NCBI GenBank assembly: GCA_964509195.1
Contig: CAZDWJ010000008.1
Location: forward strand, 62,001 to 126,000
Direction of reading: 5' to 3'
DNA length: 64,000 nt
Origin: UBA4802 sp964509195
Lineage (GTDB): Bacteria; Spirochaetota; UBA4802; UB4802
Shown: piece after piece, positions 9,167 through 18,401 of the stretch
How the letters are laid out: each line of letters starts with the position of its first letter
Numbering within the stretch: the first letter of the stretch is position 1
Translations under genes and position numbers: made by a program
Notes under the pieces: generated by a model
Told to the model about the DNA's origin: nothing
The model's database searches: none
The model's input: only the letters and a program-made list of their open reading frames with translations

Positions 9167-11323
9167 TTATAATACTTTTTTTCTTATTGCGAATTGTTTT
9201 TTTTCGTGTGATATCGATTGCAATGTGTCTATCTGAGACATTATTTTTGTTAACGTCTTTGTGAGTGCTTCAGTATTTTCATATACGGAATTGGTTATTT
9301 CAACAAGTTGATTTATAGTAGATGTTATCTGGCTAAGTGTAATTTTTTCCTCCTGTGTTGCAGTTGTTATCTGTGAAGAACCCTGCAACACGACTACCAT
9401 ATTCTCTTCAATGCTTTTAGTCAATTGCTCCTGAGACATACAAAAATCAAGGATAGTGTCTATTGCGTGATTAACCATATACACAGAACGCTCAACATCT
9501 TCATTTGAATACACCACTGTGCCCATAAGTATTGTCTGGGTTTCAATATCAGAAACTATCTCAGATAAAATTGCCTGAATACTTTTTGATTGTTCTAATG
9601 ATCTATCAGCTAATTTTCCAATTTCATCAGCAACTACAGCAAAGCCCCGGCCATACTCGCCTGCACGTGCGGCCTCAATCGAAGCATTGAGTGATAAAAG
9701 GTTTGTCTTTTCCGCAATATCATTAATGGTTTCAGTTATCTTAAGTATGGTATCAGAATAATTTTTTATTTTTTCTATACCTCTAAGTGCTTCTGAAAGA
9801 TGTTCCTTTGTTACCGCAGTTTGGCCTTGGCTTTTGTAACTGAGCTTAACTGCCGTTTTGGCAGCATCGGTAATATGGTTGATGCCTTTGATTAATTCCA
9901 TCAGAAGTTCCTTGTTTTTATTAAGCACTGTATCCTGATGCTGTGAGTTAGATGCAATAATATCTACTGTTGATGAAAATTCCTCCAGTGCTGCTGATGT
10001 CTGCTCTATACTAGATGTTTGGTCATGCATGCTGTGTTGCAGAACCTGTGCTGAACGTTCAACTTCCTTTGCAACCTGCTGTAATTCTGCAATTGACTGA
10101 TTAATTTTTTGTAAGATTTGTATCAAATCTGCATTCTTTTTTTCAATGTATAGTTTTGAATCAAGGAGTTCCTCAGCAAGTGTTGCGGATCGTTGAGACA
10201 GTATGGCACCTATACCTAAAATTAGTGCCGGATAACCTAAATTAAGCCAGAAAAAATTTGCATACAATACACCTGAAACAGCAAGTGAATCATGTGCTAC
10301 ACATAGCATCATAAAAAGGTACGGGATTAACAGTGTTTTAGCTTCCTTTTGATTTTTTCGTATGCCTTTTATAATGAGTATTCCCCACAGTATCTGAACG
10401 GTAAGCCCAAAGGTTCCTATGACCTCAAACCTCCAGCCTGTAACAGGATCGTTTTCTGTTGCTGAAAGGCTTAGAATGATCATGCATGCAGCTGTAACTG
10501 TAATCACAATCCTGAGTGTTTTGTTAAAACTGGCTGTCACATTTTCAAAGAAGAAATATACAACGATAGCAATAACTGCAGTCAGGGCGTAGTATATTTT
10601 ATCCTGTGTATTGAAATCAATAATCCAAAAATGCGGTAAGTAAAAATGCATTGCACTTACACACCACACTAGCGAAATAATTGCAAAATACAGTGTCAGC
10701 TTATCTTTGTTTTTCAAATAAAAATACAAAGCAATAATGCCTAAAATAAATGTGAGAAAACTTGTAGCAAGTGGTATATATTCGGCAAGTAAGGAACGGT
10801 AAAAATTTATTACTTTAGCATTAGACAGTGTGGTAATTAAAGGTACTCCATTATATTCAGCATTCTGGTTACTGAACACTCTTATGGCAATAACATTTGG
10901 CTGGTTATAATTAATGATATGTGAAGGAATACTATAATACCTGAAACTGTTCCATTCAGAGTGGAAGTTTGGGTATTCGCTGCCAGCAGAGCCAATTTTG
11001 TAGCCATTGAAGAAAGTTTGTTCCACATCCCACACTTTGCCTAGTACAAATGCAATGTCATGCTTTTTAAATGATTCTGGTATTACTACTGATTTCCTGA
11101 GCCATAGATACTGTTTTGTTTTTTTAGGCGATAGTTTCCCGGGAAGGGTAATTGGTTGCAGTGATGAATCATCAAATCCAGGATTTACAATTGAAGAATT
11201 GTCGCCAGAATATATCTTCCAGTCAGAGTGAATGTCAATAACTGGAACGCCTGTATCACAGCCAGCAGTAATAAGCAAAAATATGAATATGGTTATATAC
11301 TGAAGTAAGATAGATACCTTCAT
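9167..11323 (-). CDS. Chemoreceptor-like protein: lipobox, jelly-roll domain, 7TM, MCP signalling domain
   Basis: 718 residues from the ATG at 11323, which has AGGAA about six bases upstream. A longer frame reaches 11416 but would bury the signal sequence. The N-terminus carries a lipoprotein signal ending LLITAGC (Cys22). Next come a galactose-binding-like jelly-roll domain (~30-170) with a WLRKSV-type core, seven hydrophobic segments (~185-380, 7TMR-DISM style), a coiled coil, and an MCP hairpin domain containing NLLSLNASIEAARAGEYGRG. It probably senses an extracytoplasmic ligand and signals to CheA. No HAMP domain or chemotaxis genes are nearby. Confidence 0.85.
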   Translation of the reverse strand: MKVSILLQYITIFIFLLITAGCDTGVPVIDIHSDWKIYSGDNSSIVNPGFDDSSLQPITLPGKLSPKKTKQYLWLRKSVVIPESFKKHDIAFVLGKVWDVEQTFFNGYKIGSAGSEYPNFHSEWNSFRYYSIPSHIINYNQPNVIAIRVFSNQNAEYNGVPLITTLSNAKVINFYRSLLAEYIPLATSFLTFILGIIALYFYLKNKDKLTLYFAIISLVWCVSAMHFYLPHFWIIDFNTQDKIYYALTAVIAIVVYFFFENVTASFNKTLRIVITVTAACMIILSLSATENDPVTGWRFEVIGTFGLTVQILWGILIIKGIRKNQKEAKTLLIPYLFMMLCVAHDSLAVSGVLYANFFWLNLGYPALILGIGAILSQRSATLAEELLDSKLYIEKKNADLIQILQKINQSIAELQQVAKEVERSAQVLQHSMHDQTSSIEQTSAALEEFSSTVDIIASNSQHQDTVLNKNKELLMELIKGINHITDAAKTAVKLSYKSQGQTAVTKEHLSEALRGIEKIKNYSDTILKITETINDIAEKTNLLSLNASIEAARAGEYGRGFAVVADEIGKLADRSLEQSKSIQAILSEIVSDIETQTILMGTVVYSNEDVERSVYMVNHAIDTILDFCMSQEQLTKSIEENMVVVLQGSSQITTATQEEKITLSQITSTINQLVEITNSVYENTEALTKTLTKIMSQIDTLQSISHEKKQFAIRKKVL

Positions 11324-11461
11324 TAGTATTCCTAAAAATAAACTGGTGAGATAAATCGCTGTGAATTTTTTATCAAATACAAACGAATATGTCAACAATA
11401 TAAAAAGGAGTGTCAATATAAATTTTATCTTTATCTAACAAAGAAGTCATACTACATAGAA

Positions 11462-11482
11462 ATGGGGTGCACCGCACCCCAT
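11462..11482 (-). terminator. Intrinsic terminator after YugP-type protease
   Basis: A perfect 9-bp stem ATGGGGTGC / GCACCCCAT with a 3-nt loop, followed on the minus strand by TTTCTAT. It lies 27 nt past the stop of the gene ending at 11509 and separates it from the chemoreceptor gene. Confidence 0.6.
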
Positions 11483-11508
11483 CTGCATTCTAACTTTGTT
11501 TGCTTTAT

Positions 11509-12207
11509 TTACTCATCTCTTCCACCAAGCAGTCCAGCTCTGATAAGGAAATACAACAGTGTCACTATTGCGGAAGCTGCAGCTGCCACATAGGTCATGG
11601 CGGCAGCGGAAAGCACTTTACTTACTCCTGCAAGTTCACCAGAGCTTACAATGCCATAGCCCTGAAGTATTTCCTTTGCACGGGATGACGCGTTGAATTC
11701 AACCGGCAATGTAATAAGCTGGAACACCACCACTAAACTGAAGAGCAATATCCCAAGCTTAACAAGCCCAAGTGATCCCATGATAAACCCTGCAAAGATG
11801 ATGATCCATGAAAGGTTTGAACCAATTGATGCAGTTGGTGCAATTGCATTACGTAGCACAAGTGGGCTGTACTGTTTAGCATGCTGTATGGCATGACCTG
11901 TTTCATGAGCCGCAACGCCAATTGCAGCCAGTGAATTGCTATTATATACCTCAGGCGAAAGCCTTACTACTTTCTTGATTGGGTCATAGTGATCTGATAA
12001 AAATCCAGTGGTTTCTTCAACAGGTATATGGGACAATCCATTTCGCTGTAGAATGATTCGTGCAACATCAGCACCAGAGTACCCCGACCGTGATGGAATT
12101 TGAGAATATTTATTAAACGCACTTTTTACCCTGAACGATGCCCAAAGAGAAATAAGCAATACAGGAGCCATCATCATCCAGTATAAAGGGTCAATCCCAA
12201 AAAGCAT
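11509..12207 (-). CDS. YugP-type membrane zinc metallopeptidase
   Basis: 232 residues. An N-terminal membrane segment (~8-24) is followed by a peptidase domain with H101-E-x-x-H105 in VAAHETGHAIQH. Further hydrophobic segments lie at ~130-160 and ~195-225. Length and the AAHETGHAIQHA motif match the YugP/zinc-dependent neutral protease type 2 family. It should act at the inner membrane, but its substrate is unknown. The start has a GGAGG SD. It is monocistronic, with a terminator downstream and a divergent TPR gene upstream. Confidence 0.88.
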   Translation of the reverse strand: MLFGIDPLYWMMMAPVLLISLWASFRVKSAFNKYSQIPSRSGYSGADVARIILQRNGLSHIPVEETTGFLSDHYDPIKKVVRLSPEVYNSNSLAAIGVAAHETGHAIQHAKQYSPLVLRNAIAPTASIGSNLSWIIIFAGFIMGSLGLVKLGILLFSLVVVFQLITLPVEFNASSRAKEILQGYGIVSSGELAGVSKVLSAAAMTYVAAAASAIVTLLYFLIRAGLLGGRDE

Positions 12208-12305
12208 TTGTTACCTCCTTAAATGTTTTAGTATACTCAAGTATTAATGGTTCTATTAATGGTTCCTTCCAACACATCTTTACTTTACTACATGCAATGT
12301 ATAAT

Positions 12306-12343
12306 ATACAAAAATTCTTTACATATGCAAAGTATTTTTGTAT
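12306..12343. repeat. Long AT-rich hairpin
   Basis: ATACAAAAAT-t-CTTT, an 8-nt loop, then AAAG-t-ATTTTTGTAT: 14 of 15 positions pair. It sits in the 281-bp spacer between the divergent protease and TPR genes. It has no T-tract beyond the stem and lacks the outer stem of the dispersed two-hairpin repeat, so it is probably unrelated. Confidence 0.4.
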
Positions 12344-12401
12344 CAATCCTTTTGTTTTTGTTACAAAATTATTACCAGTTTTATCTCCTGCTATTTTATA
12401 T

Positions 12402-12429
12402 TTGACAGTTACTGGAAATAGTATATATT
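12402..12429 (+). promoter_or_regulatory. Candidate sigma-70 promoter of the TPR lipoprotein gene
   Basis: TTGACA (12402-12407), a 16-nt spacer and TATATT (12424-12429), ending 59 bases before the start codon at 12489. Box sequences and spacing are near consensus. No other -35 match this good precedes the gene. Confidence 0.5.
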
Positions 12430-12488
12430 GTAATATACCTTTAATAACCAGGAATATCGCTTAATAATAGTATAAAGGAATTATTGCC

Positions 12489-14345
12489 ATGAAAAGATCC
12501 CTGCCCTTGTTGCTAAGTATTATACTTTCCTGTACCTCCGTTCAGAATGTTCAAAAGGGTAGTATAACTAAACCTGTTTATAAAGAAACATCATTTGAGT
12601 TGTACAGTAGAGCGTTATTGCTAAAAAATGAAAAGAATTACTCAGAGGCTATTTCCCTTTTTGAAGAAGCAAGCAAAGAAGGCAGGGAGTTAGATGCCAT
12701 TTATTATCAGATTGCTGAATGTTATTATTATCTGTATGATTATGAAAAGGCGATAGATTATGCAAATAAATCAATAGCTATAAATGAAAACTGGGATAAG
12801 CCTTACCTGTTGCAGTATTCAGTGTATATGAACCTGAATCAAATTGATGAAGGTACTTTAGTACTTGAAAAACTGTTACAGAAAAGACCTGAGTTGTACA
12901 GAGTTCGATTTAATCTGGCTACCGTCTATTATTCACAACTGAAACAGAATATTAAAGCCCGGTATCATTTTTTAAAAATTATCGAACAGAGTGAATTTGA
13001 ATCAATTGAATCCTACTACAAAGAGCAATCATATTACTATTTGGGGCATATATATTACAGCTTTGGTGAATATAAAAAATCATATCACTTCTTTTCAAAG
13101 TCATATAATGAAAACCCCGAAAACCATTCCATGGTATATATACTTGGCCTTTTAAATCTTGAGAAAGGGGATATAACTCAGGCAACCAGCTTACTATCAC
13201 AATATCTGGATCGCTATCCTAATGATCTCAAAGCCATATTGCATCTTGGCAGGATATATTATATCTATGAAGATATGAAAGCCTTGCAAGTGTTACGAAA
13301 GGCCATCCATCACAGGAGCTCTGAAGGGTTGCTGGCGCGAATGATGTATCTGGAACTTTTGCACAAAGATGATGAAGCTATGGAAATTGCTCAGAAATTA
13401 AAACGCATGAACAGCTCTCTAGATATGCCATATATTACAATAGCGCGTATTGCAATGAGGAAGCAGGACACTGCTACTGCTGCATCAAATTTTTATACTG
13501 CCGGAGTATTGTTATATCAGAAAAAAGATAATAATGCAGCCATACCCATGTTTATCAAGGCACTGGGGATGGACCAAAATATACAGGAGGCAAATCTCTA
13601 CTTAGGTCAAATATATGAAGATTTAAACCAGCTTAATACAGCCATCTATTATTATACTAAAGCAAAAACATCTAAAAATGAAAAAGACATTTTACTGAGA
13701 GTAGGATATCTGTATGCACTGTTGAAGGATTATACTAAAGCATTTGAATATATGAATGCAGCGCAGGCAATGGATACAAAATATCCTGATGCATATTTTT
13801 TCAAAGGTCTGGTATATTTAAAGAAAAATAGTTATAGTGAAGCTGAAGATATGTTGCGCAAAGCGGTTAATTTAAAAAAGGATGAAATGTATTATTTTTA
13901 CTTAGCATCAGTTCTTGATAAACAGAAAAGAGTGCAGGATACTATCGCCATACTCCAGGAAGCCTGCGATAATGAGCTAAAAAGTGCCCGTATATGCAAC
14001 TACCTTGGCTATTTATATGCAGATAATGGCATAAAATTAGATGAATCATATACGCTTATCAGTAGGGCCCTGGAAAGCGAACCAACCAACGGTGCATATC
14101 TTGATTCGCTGGGGTGGGTATATTATAAAATGGGGAAATATCATGATGCGCTGCCATTATTACTTGAAGCTGCACAGGAATTGGAATTGGAAGGATACCC
14201 TGATGCAGTAGTGTATGAACATATAGGTGATGCCTACAATGCACTGCAATTACAGGATAAAGCTGTTGAGTACTGGAATAAATCATACACTCTTGACCCA
14301 AAACCTGAAGTGCAAAGAAAGATACATACTCAGAAAGGGAAGTAA
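12489..14345 (+). CDS. TPR-repeat lipoprotein
   Basis: 618 residues. The signal sequence ends in a lipobox-like LSIILSC (Cys15). Essentially the whole protein is then tandem 34-residue TPR units from ~35 to ~610 (for example AISLFEEASKEGRELDAIYYQIAECYY and AIYYYTKAKTSKNEKDILLRVGYLYA). TPR lipoproteins scaffold envelope complexes, and no enzymatic motif is present. The next gene, also a lipoprotein, starts eight bases downstream, so the two probably function together at the outer membrane, possibly in lipoprotein or outer-membrane assembly (inference). The SD is AAAGGAA upstream of the ATG. Confidence 0.85.
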   Translation: MKRSLPLLLSIILSCTSVQNVQKGSITKPVYKETSFELYSRALLLKNEKNYSEAISLFEEASKEGRELDAIYYQIAECYYYLYDYEKAIDYANKSIAINENWDKPYLLQYSVYMNLNQIDEGTLVLEKLLQKRPELYRVRFNLATVYYSQLKQNIKARYHFLKIIEQSEFESIESYYKEQSYYYLGHIYYSFGEYKKSYHFFSKSYNENPENHSMVYILGLLNLEKGDITQATSLLSQYLDRYPNDLKAILHLGRIYYIYEDMKALQVLRKAIHHRSSEGLLARMMYLELLHKDDEAMEIAQKLKRMNSSLDMPYITIARIAMRKQDTATAASNFYTAGVLLYQKKDNNAAIPMFIKALGMDQNIQEANLYLGQIYEDLNQLNTAIYYYTKAKTSKNEKDILLRVGYLYALLKDYTKAFEYMNAAQAMDTKYPDAYFFKGLVYLKKNSYSEAEDMLRKAVNLKKDEMYYFYLASVLDKQKRVQDTIAILQEACDNELKSARICNYLGYLYADNGIKLDESYTLISRALESEPTNGAYLDSLGWVYYKMGKYHDALPLLLEAAQELELEGYPDAVVYEHIGDAYNALQLQDKAVEYWNKSYTLDPKPEVQRKIHTQKGK

Positions 14346-14352
14346 TGATACC

Positions 14353-15144
14353 ATGATTGCAATATATAAGAACAAATTACTGCCAATAGCCATATTATAT
14401 TTAGTTGTCTTTTTGGGATGTACATCCACACCAGTGAAAGAAACTGAAAAAAAAGAAACTAATGCCATAGCACTTTTAGAAAAAATAATACAATTAAATG
14501 CCACGTTGCCGCATACAGTGTCTGCGTCGTTCAGGATTGAGAGCATGTCCAAAAATAGTTTCAAGACTTCGGCAAAATTGCAGTATAACGTGGATACAAA
14601 GAAAGCACGAATGTCAATTGTGGATTCGGTATTTGGCAGCCAGCTCAGTGTGGTAGTACGTGACAATGATACGCTGTACATTTATCAGCCTATTGATAAT
14701 AACTTGCTTGTGTTTGATTATTCTAAGTTCCCAGTGCACTCATTCCTGCCGTTTGATATAGATGTTGAACTTATTGATAATCTTTTAATAGGGAAAATTC
14801 CATTGTTGAAAAATTACTATGCTACTAAAGCTTTAGAATCTGATGGTGAGCAATTTATACTGCTGGAAAATGATACAATGCATCAAACCATATCAATGAA
14901 AAATGCTATGCTCACAAAGATTTTATTTGTGCAAAAAGGAAGCAATGCCCGATATGAGATATATTTTATTAAGCCAAAGGTAGAAAATAATATCTTTACC
15001 TGTACTGCAATACGATTTGTTGATGTTACCGGTAAAACAACCTTTGAAGTGACCATGCAGCAGTACACTATTAATGCTAGTGTGCCTGATGGGATTGCGG
15101 AATTGAAATTGCCCAAAAATACAAAAATAATAGATTACCGATAG
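14353..15144 (+). CDS. Outer-membrane lipoprotein, LolA/LolB-like (DUF4292-type)
   Basis: 263 residues from the ATG at 14353. An in-frame extension to 14227 would overlap the upstream gene and hide the signal peptide. The signal ends VVFLGC (lipobox). The rest is predicted mostly beta: an N-terminal helix, then strands such as SASFRIESMSKN, KLQYNVDTKKARMSIVDS and FGSQLSVVVRDNDTLYIYQP. This is the half-barrel pattern of LolB and DUF4292 lipoproteins. It is probably co-transcribed with the TPR lipoprotein. It overlaps the convergent glycosyltransferase gene by ten bases at the stop. Function assignment is by fold resemblance only. Confidence 0.65.
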   Translation: MIAIYKNKLLPIAILYLVVFLGCTSTPVKETEKKETNAIALLEKIIQLNATLPHTVSASFRIESMSKNSFKTSAKLQYNVDTKKARMSIVDSVFGSQLSVVVRDNDTLYIYQPIDNNLLVFDYSKFPVHSFLPFDIDVELIDNLLIGKIPLLKNYYATKALESDGEQFILLENDTMHQTISMKNAMLTKILFVQKGSNARYEIYFIKPKVENNIFTCTAIRFVDVTGKTTFEVTMQQYTINASVPDGIAELKLPKNTKIIDYR

Positions 15145-16370
15145 TACTCAGATATAATATTTTGATATATAGTTGCCATTTGCATAGCGGCATTGTCCCA
15201 GTTGAAAAGTGTTTTTACACGCTGAATACCCTTGTGCGATAGCTCCTGTAGCAATGTTCTGTTGTGTAGTAGCCTGTCGATGGCATTAGCCAGTGCCACC
15301 TCATCACGGGTAGGCACAACAACTCCAGCATCGCCAACCACTTCCCTCAACGCACCACCGTCACTGGCAATAACTGGTGTACCGCATGCCATAGCCTCGG
15401 CAGCAGGAAAGCCAAACCCCTCGTACACAGACGGCACAATGGCTATTGCAGCTTCATTATAGTGATGCACCAGCTCATCAGTTGAGGCGGCGCCTACAAA
15501 TTCTACTTTAGTGCGTACACCTAATGTATCAACAAGCTTCTGGGTGATGCGTCGGTGTGGAGCACCACCATCAATCACTGTCAATGTGGCCTTGCTTTTA
15601 ATAAGGGTCAGAGCTTTTAAAAGATATACAAATCCTTTTTTGCCATCTTCAACATTTCCAACAAACAAAAGCTTGTCTGGCTTTTTCTTAACATGTGGAA
15701 GTTTTCTAAAAATTGAGGTATCTAACCCATTATATACCACTGACTGTTTGTGAGGAGGAACGCCAAAATCTTTTGTAATTCTGTTTTTTGAATCTTCCGA
15801 AACTGTAATGATATGGTTAAGCCTTTTTGAAACAATTTGCTGCATTAAAATAGGATAAAACATGACGCCTTTTATTCTGTTAGTAAACGATGATGCACGC
15901 TCAAGCACATTTTCTAGGTCAATAGTTAATGGATGATGGATAGTGGCTATTACAGGAATACCTAAGGCTTTCATAAAAAGAAGGCCATAGCCAATACACT
16001 GATTGTCATGAATGATGTCAAACTGGAGTTTTTGGTGGAGCTTTCGCAGCATAAAAAAAGCACGATAGCTGAAACCGCTTATTTCAGAGAACGCACCAAA
16101 CCGTGAGTGGATATATTCGTATGCGTTAATAGGATTAAAAATATCAAATGGCTTATCCTGTGTGATGAATTCAAAACCTTTTTTGATATAGTATTGATTA
16201 TTTTCTATATAGTGAATGGTAACATTTTCCATTTTGTGTGGATAGGGAGGGCCCACAACTGCATGCACCTGATGCCCCTGACGGGCAAGAGCTTCCGCTA
16301 CATATTTAAGGTAAATACCCTGTCCTCCGCAAAAAGGGTTTGCCCTGTAACACAAAAGGCATATCCTCAT
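15135..16370 (-). CDS. Family 4 glycosyltransferase (GT-B)
   Basis: 411 residues. The N-terminal Rossmann half opens MRICLLCYRANPFCGGQGIYL with a GG loop. The C-terminal half carries KLLFVGNVEDGKKGFVYLLKA and the donor-binding E-x7-E segment EGFGFPAAEAMACGTPVIAS near residue 330. This is a retaining, nucleotide-sugar-dependent transferase of the GT4 type, probably adding a sugar to a cell-surface glycan. Its ATG overlaps the stop of the upstream acyltransferase in an ATGA arrangement, so the two are translationally coupled and likely decorate the same polymer. Confidence 0.9.
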   Translation of the reverse strand: MRICLLCYRANPFCGGQGIYLKYVAEALARQGHQVHAVVGPPYPHKMENVTIHYIENNQYYIKKGFEFITQDKPFDIFNPINAYEYIHSRFGAFSEISGFSYRAFFMLRKLHQKLQFDIIHDNQCIGYGLLFMKALGIPVIATIHHPLTIDLENVLERASSFTNRIKGVMFYPILMQQIVSKRLNHIITVSEDSKNRITKDFGVPPHKQSVVYNGLDTSIFRKLPHVKKKPDKLLFVGNVEDGKKGFVYLLKALTLIKSKATLTVIDGGAPHRRITQKLVDTLGVRTKVEFVGAASTDELVHHYNEAAIAIVPSVYEGFGFPAAEAMACGTPVIASDGGALREVVGDAGVVVPTRDEVALANAIDRLLHNRTLLQELSHKGIQRVKTLFNWDNAAMQMATIYQNIISEYYR

Positions 16371-17002
16371 ATACGTGGTGCTCCCACCTTTTGATACAGT
16401 GTGCTATGAGTGATAACCTTCTCAGGGTCAATATCTTTTATAATCCGTGCAGGATTACCTGCCACAACAACATTTGGCGGTACATCCTTTGTTACTACGG
16501 CACCTGCGCCAACAACAGAGTTTTCGCCTATATGCACACCTTTGCAAATAATAGCAGAATCACCAATCCAAACACCCTTTTCAAGAATAATTGGTGCAGT
16601 TTTGCCAATAGGATTGGTGCGGTCATGTATGTCATGCCAGTCGGCATCAGTAAGATAGCAAAAGTTTGCTAGCATACAGTCATCACCAATAATAATATGC
16701 GATGCACTGCTGATGCGCACACCGTTCATAACAAGCACATTATTGCCAATATCAATACGCCCTTCGTGCCCGGCCAGCCTTACAGTTGTTAACGCAGTTT
16801 TGCTGCCATTTGCAGCCAAAAAGACCACATTTTTTCCAAGGTGTATGTTGGGACCATATATATCGATATTCCATAAGCCCCACACAATGGGATTACCTGC
16901 AATGGAAGCAAATTTCTTTTTATACGATAGCTCCCAGTATAAACGGGTTTTTATGTTAAACACCAATCGTTTGAATGCTGATACTTTGAGATAGTTTTCC
17001 AT
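16367..17002 (-). CDS. Left-handed beta-helix acyltransferase
   Basis: 211 residues with hexapeptide repeats over ~50-190 (IDIGNNVLVMNGVRISSASHIIIGDDCMLA..., VWIGDSAIICKGVHIGENSVVGAGAVVTKDVP), typical of LbetaH O-acetyltransferases. It ends in the NPARIIK motif common to sugar O-acetyltransferases. A basic N-terminus may contact membrane or lipid carrier. It would transfer an acetyl group to a sugar. It is the first gene of a two-gene unit with the GT4 glycosyltransferase (4-bp overlap). Confidence 0.88.
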   Translation of the reverse strand: MENYLKVSAFKRLVFNIKTRLYWELSYKKKFASIAGNPIVWGLWNIDIYGPNIHLGKNVVFLAANGSKTALTTVRLAGHEGRIDIGNNVLVMNGVRISSASHIIIGDDCMLANFCYLTDADWHDIHDRTNPIGKTAPIILEKGVWIGDSAIICKGVHIGENSVVGAGAVVTKDVPPNVVVAGNPARIIKDIDPEKVITHSTLYQKVGAPRI

Positions 17003-17086
17003 AAAAAGTCCTTGTTTTAGTGATTACAGGCACACTATTCAAATTTGATACACCGTCAAGAGAATTTTTATTGTTCAAATAGAAAA

Positions 17087-17114
17087 CCAACTGGTAAAAT
17101 TATATCCCAGTTGG
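17087..17114 (-). terminator. Intrinsic terminator after the outer-membrane protein gene
   Basis: An 8-bp stem CCAACTGG / CCAGTTGG with a 12-nt loop, followed on the minus strand by TTTTCTATTTG. It lies 46 nt past the stop at 17161. Confidence 0.6.
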
Positions 17115-17160
17115 TGTGCATTGTAAAAAATAATTGTTACAGTGATAATGATTTGCGCGT

Positions 17161-17985
17161 TTACAATTTTGTACTTACACCAAAGTCAGCCCACAGGTGA
17201 TTTTTTAATTTGCTGGCTTTGCCATTGGCATCACCATCATAGTCAATAAAAAAGTCTCTTGCAATTGTGCGTGCATAATTTACTGCCGAAAAGAACGTAA
17301 TGCCTTGATAATCATAAAGTGATGAAAATGTTACTCCGCTGTCACTGAAGCCTTTCCTATCAAAATAGGCATTATTGTAGTATGCTATCCATATGCCGGC
17401 TTTAAATGTAAAATTGTTTGCATTCACCAAATCTTTAAAAAGAGTACCTTTAATATATAGGTCCTGATTGACTGGTGTTTCATCGGCCGTTTCTTCCACA
17501 TAGTAATCATAGTATACTTCAAGGGTAGGCACAAAATATGAACTATAACTTGCAATTACATATCCTTCAAAGAAGGATGGATCAACTGTTGCACCTGCAC
17601 TATCATAAAATGGATAATGAGTATATTTTACTCCAATAGTGCTACTCAATGAATCTTTACTGTAAGCATATTCAATACCGTAGTCAAACTCATGATATGT
17701 TTTAGCAAGTTTTCTATCACCTTTTTCAGTTGCCATCAAGTAATCCTGGTTGATACCCACAGTAACATATGCTGTTACTCCACTCAATTCCAGTCCCACT
17801 TTTGGCCATAGAACTCCAGCACCCTTGCCATTTAACTCAATACCACGCCACCAGTAGATACTGTTATAGGTAATGCTGAGCGGAAAATATAATTTTTTTT
17901 CATCTGAGTAGCTTTTACCTGTAACAATAAAGAGACATGTTACACTAAACAAACATAGAATAAGTGTACTGATACTTTTTTTCAT
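17161..17985 (-). CDS. Outer-membrane beta-barrel protein (TorF-like)
   Basis: 274 residues. A Sec signal peptide (MKKSISTLILCLFSVTCLFI, cleavage near 27) is followed by alternating aromatic beta-strands to the C-terminus (YNSIYWWRGIELNGKGAG; TVGINQDYLMAT; EFDYGIEYAYSKDSLSSTIGVKYTHYPFY). The SIYWWRGIE opening recalls the VFRGIS motif of TorF-family putative porins. It is probably a barrel in the outer membrane, with the ligand unknown. The SD AAAGGAG precedes the ATG, and a 16-bp palindrome lies 36 bp upstream. Confidence 0.7.
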   Translation of the reverse strand: MKKSISTLILCLFSVTCLFIVTGKSYSDEKKLYFPLSITYNSIYWWRGIELNGKGAGVLWPKVGLELSGVTAYVTVGINQDYLMATEKGDRKLAKTYHEFDYGIEYAYSKDSLSSTIGVKYTHYPFYDSAGATVDPSFFEGYVIASYSSYFVPTLEVYYDYYVEETADETPVNQDLYIKGTLFKDLVNANNFTFKAGIWIAYYNNAYFDRKGFSDSGVTFSSLYDYQGITFFSAVNYARTIARDFFIDYDGDANGKASKLKNHLWADFGVSTKL

Positions 17986-18020
17986 AATAAACTCCTTTTA
18001 AAAAATTTTAAATTTTACAA

Positions 18021-18044
18021 CGCACATATATGTGCGTTTTTTTT
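18021..18044 (+). terminator. Perfect 16-bp palindrome with T8 tract (orientation puzzling)
   Basis: CGCACATATATGTGCG followed by TTTTTTTT on the plus strand. The shape is an intrinsic terminator, but no plus-strand gene precedes it. It sits 36 bp upstream of the minus-strand outer-membrane protein start, so it could instead be an operator, or it could block antisense transcription. Confidence 0.45.
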
Positions 18045-18208
18045 ATAGTTAGAAAATAATAATGTTGTCAACAACTGGCTATTTCCCGGGAGGTTTTAAT
18101 AGGGTTATTTAACATAGTAGAAATATATATGTAATCTTACTGTAATAAATGGTTTAAGAATACGGTAGCGTTGTGATGTTTTTTATATTACTATCCGGAT
18201 TTACTATG

Positions 18209-18355
18209 GGGCTGTCCTACAAGTTGTCGTTGTGTAAATGTCGCAAACATTTTATTGTAAAAACGCTCATTTGGATATAATTTTGCCACAATGCGTGGCA
18301 AAATTACTCAATGAGCGCTATAAAATTTTTATCCAAACAACTTTCTAAACAGCCC
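18209..18355. mobile_element. MITE-like remnant with IS-type inverted ends
   Basis: 147 bp bounded by imperfect 19-bp inverted ends. Both ends have GGGCTGT, a 5-nt variable part, then AAGTTGT, and the outer base pattern GGGGCTGTCC resembles ends of IS5/IS1182-group elements. Inside is a strong hairpin with ATTTTGCCAC / GTGGCAAAAT within an outer CGCTCATT / AATGAGCG stem. There is no coding capacity and no obvious target duplication, so it is either an old or a non-autonomous element. Confidence 0.5.
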
Positions 18356-18401
18356 TTTAAAGGGGAGGTTATAGAATAATTCCTAGTTCAGGAAAAAACA
18401 T

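Larger units (their letters stand above)
17986..18401. other. Intergenic region: palindrome plus inverted-repeat element
   Basis: 416 bp without a gene. It holds a 16-bp perfect palindrome followed by eight T (18021-18044) and an IS-like inverted-repeat element (18209-18355). Between them is AT-rich sequence in which I see nothing recognisable. Confidence 0.6.

Noticed and set aside
12306..12343. Fourth copy of the dispersed two-hairpin repeat
   Set aside because: The inner stem is superficially similar but the outer stem, hairpin 1 and flanks do not align.
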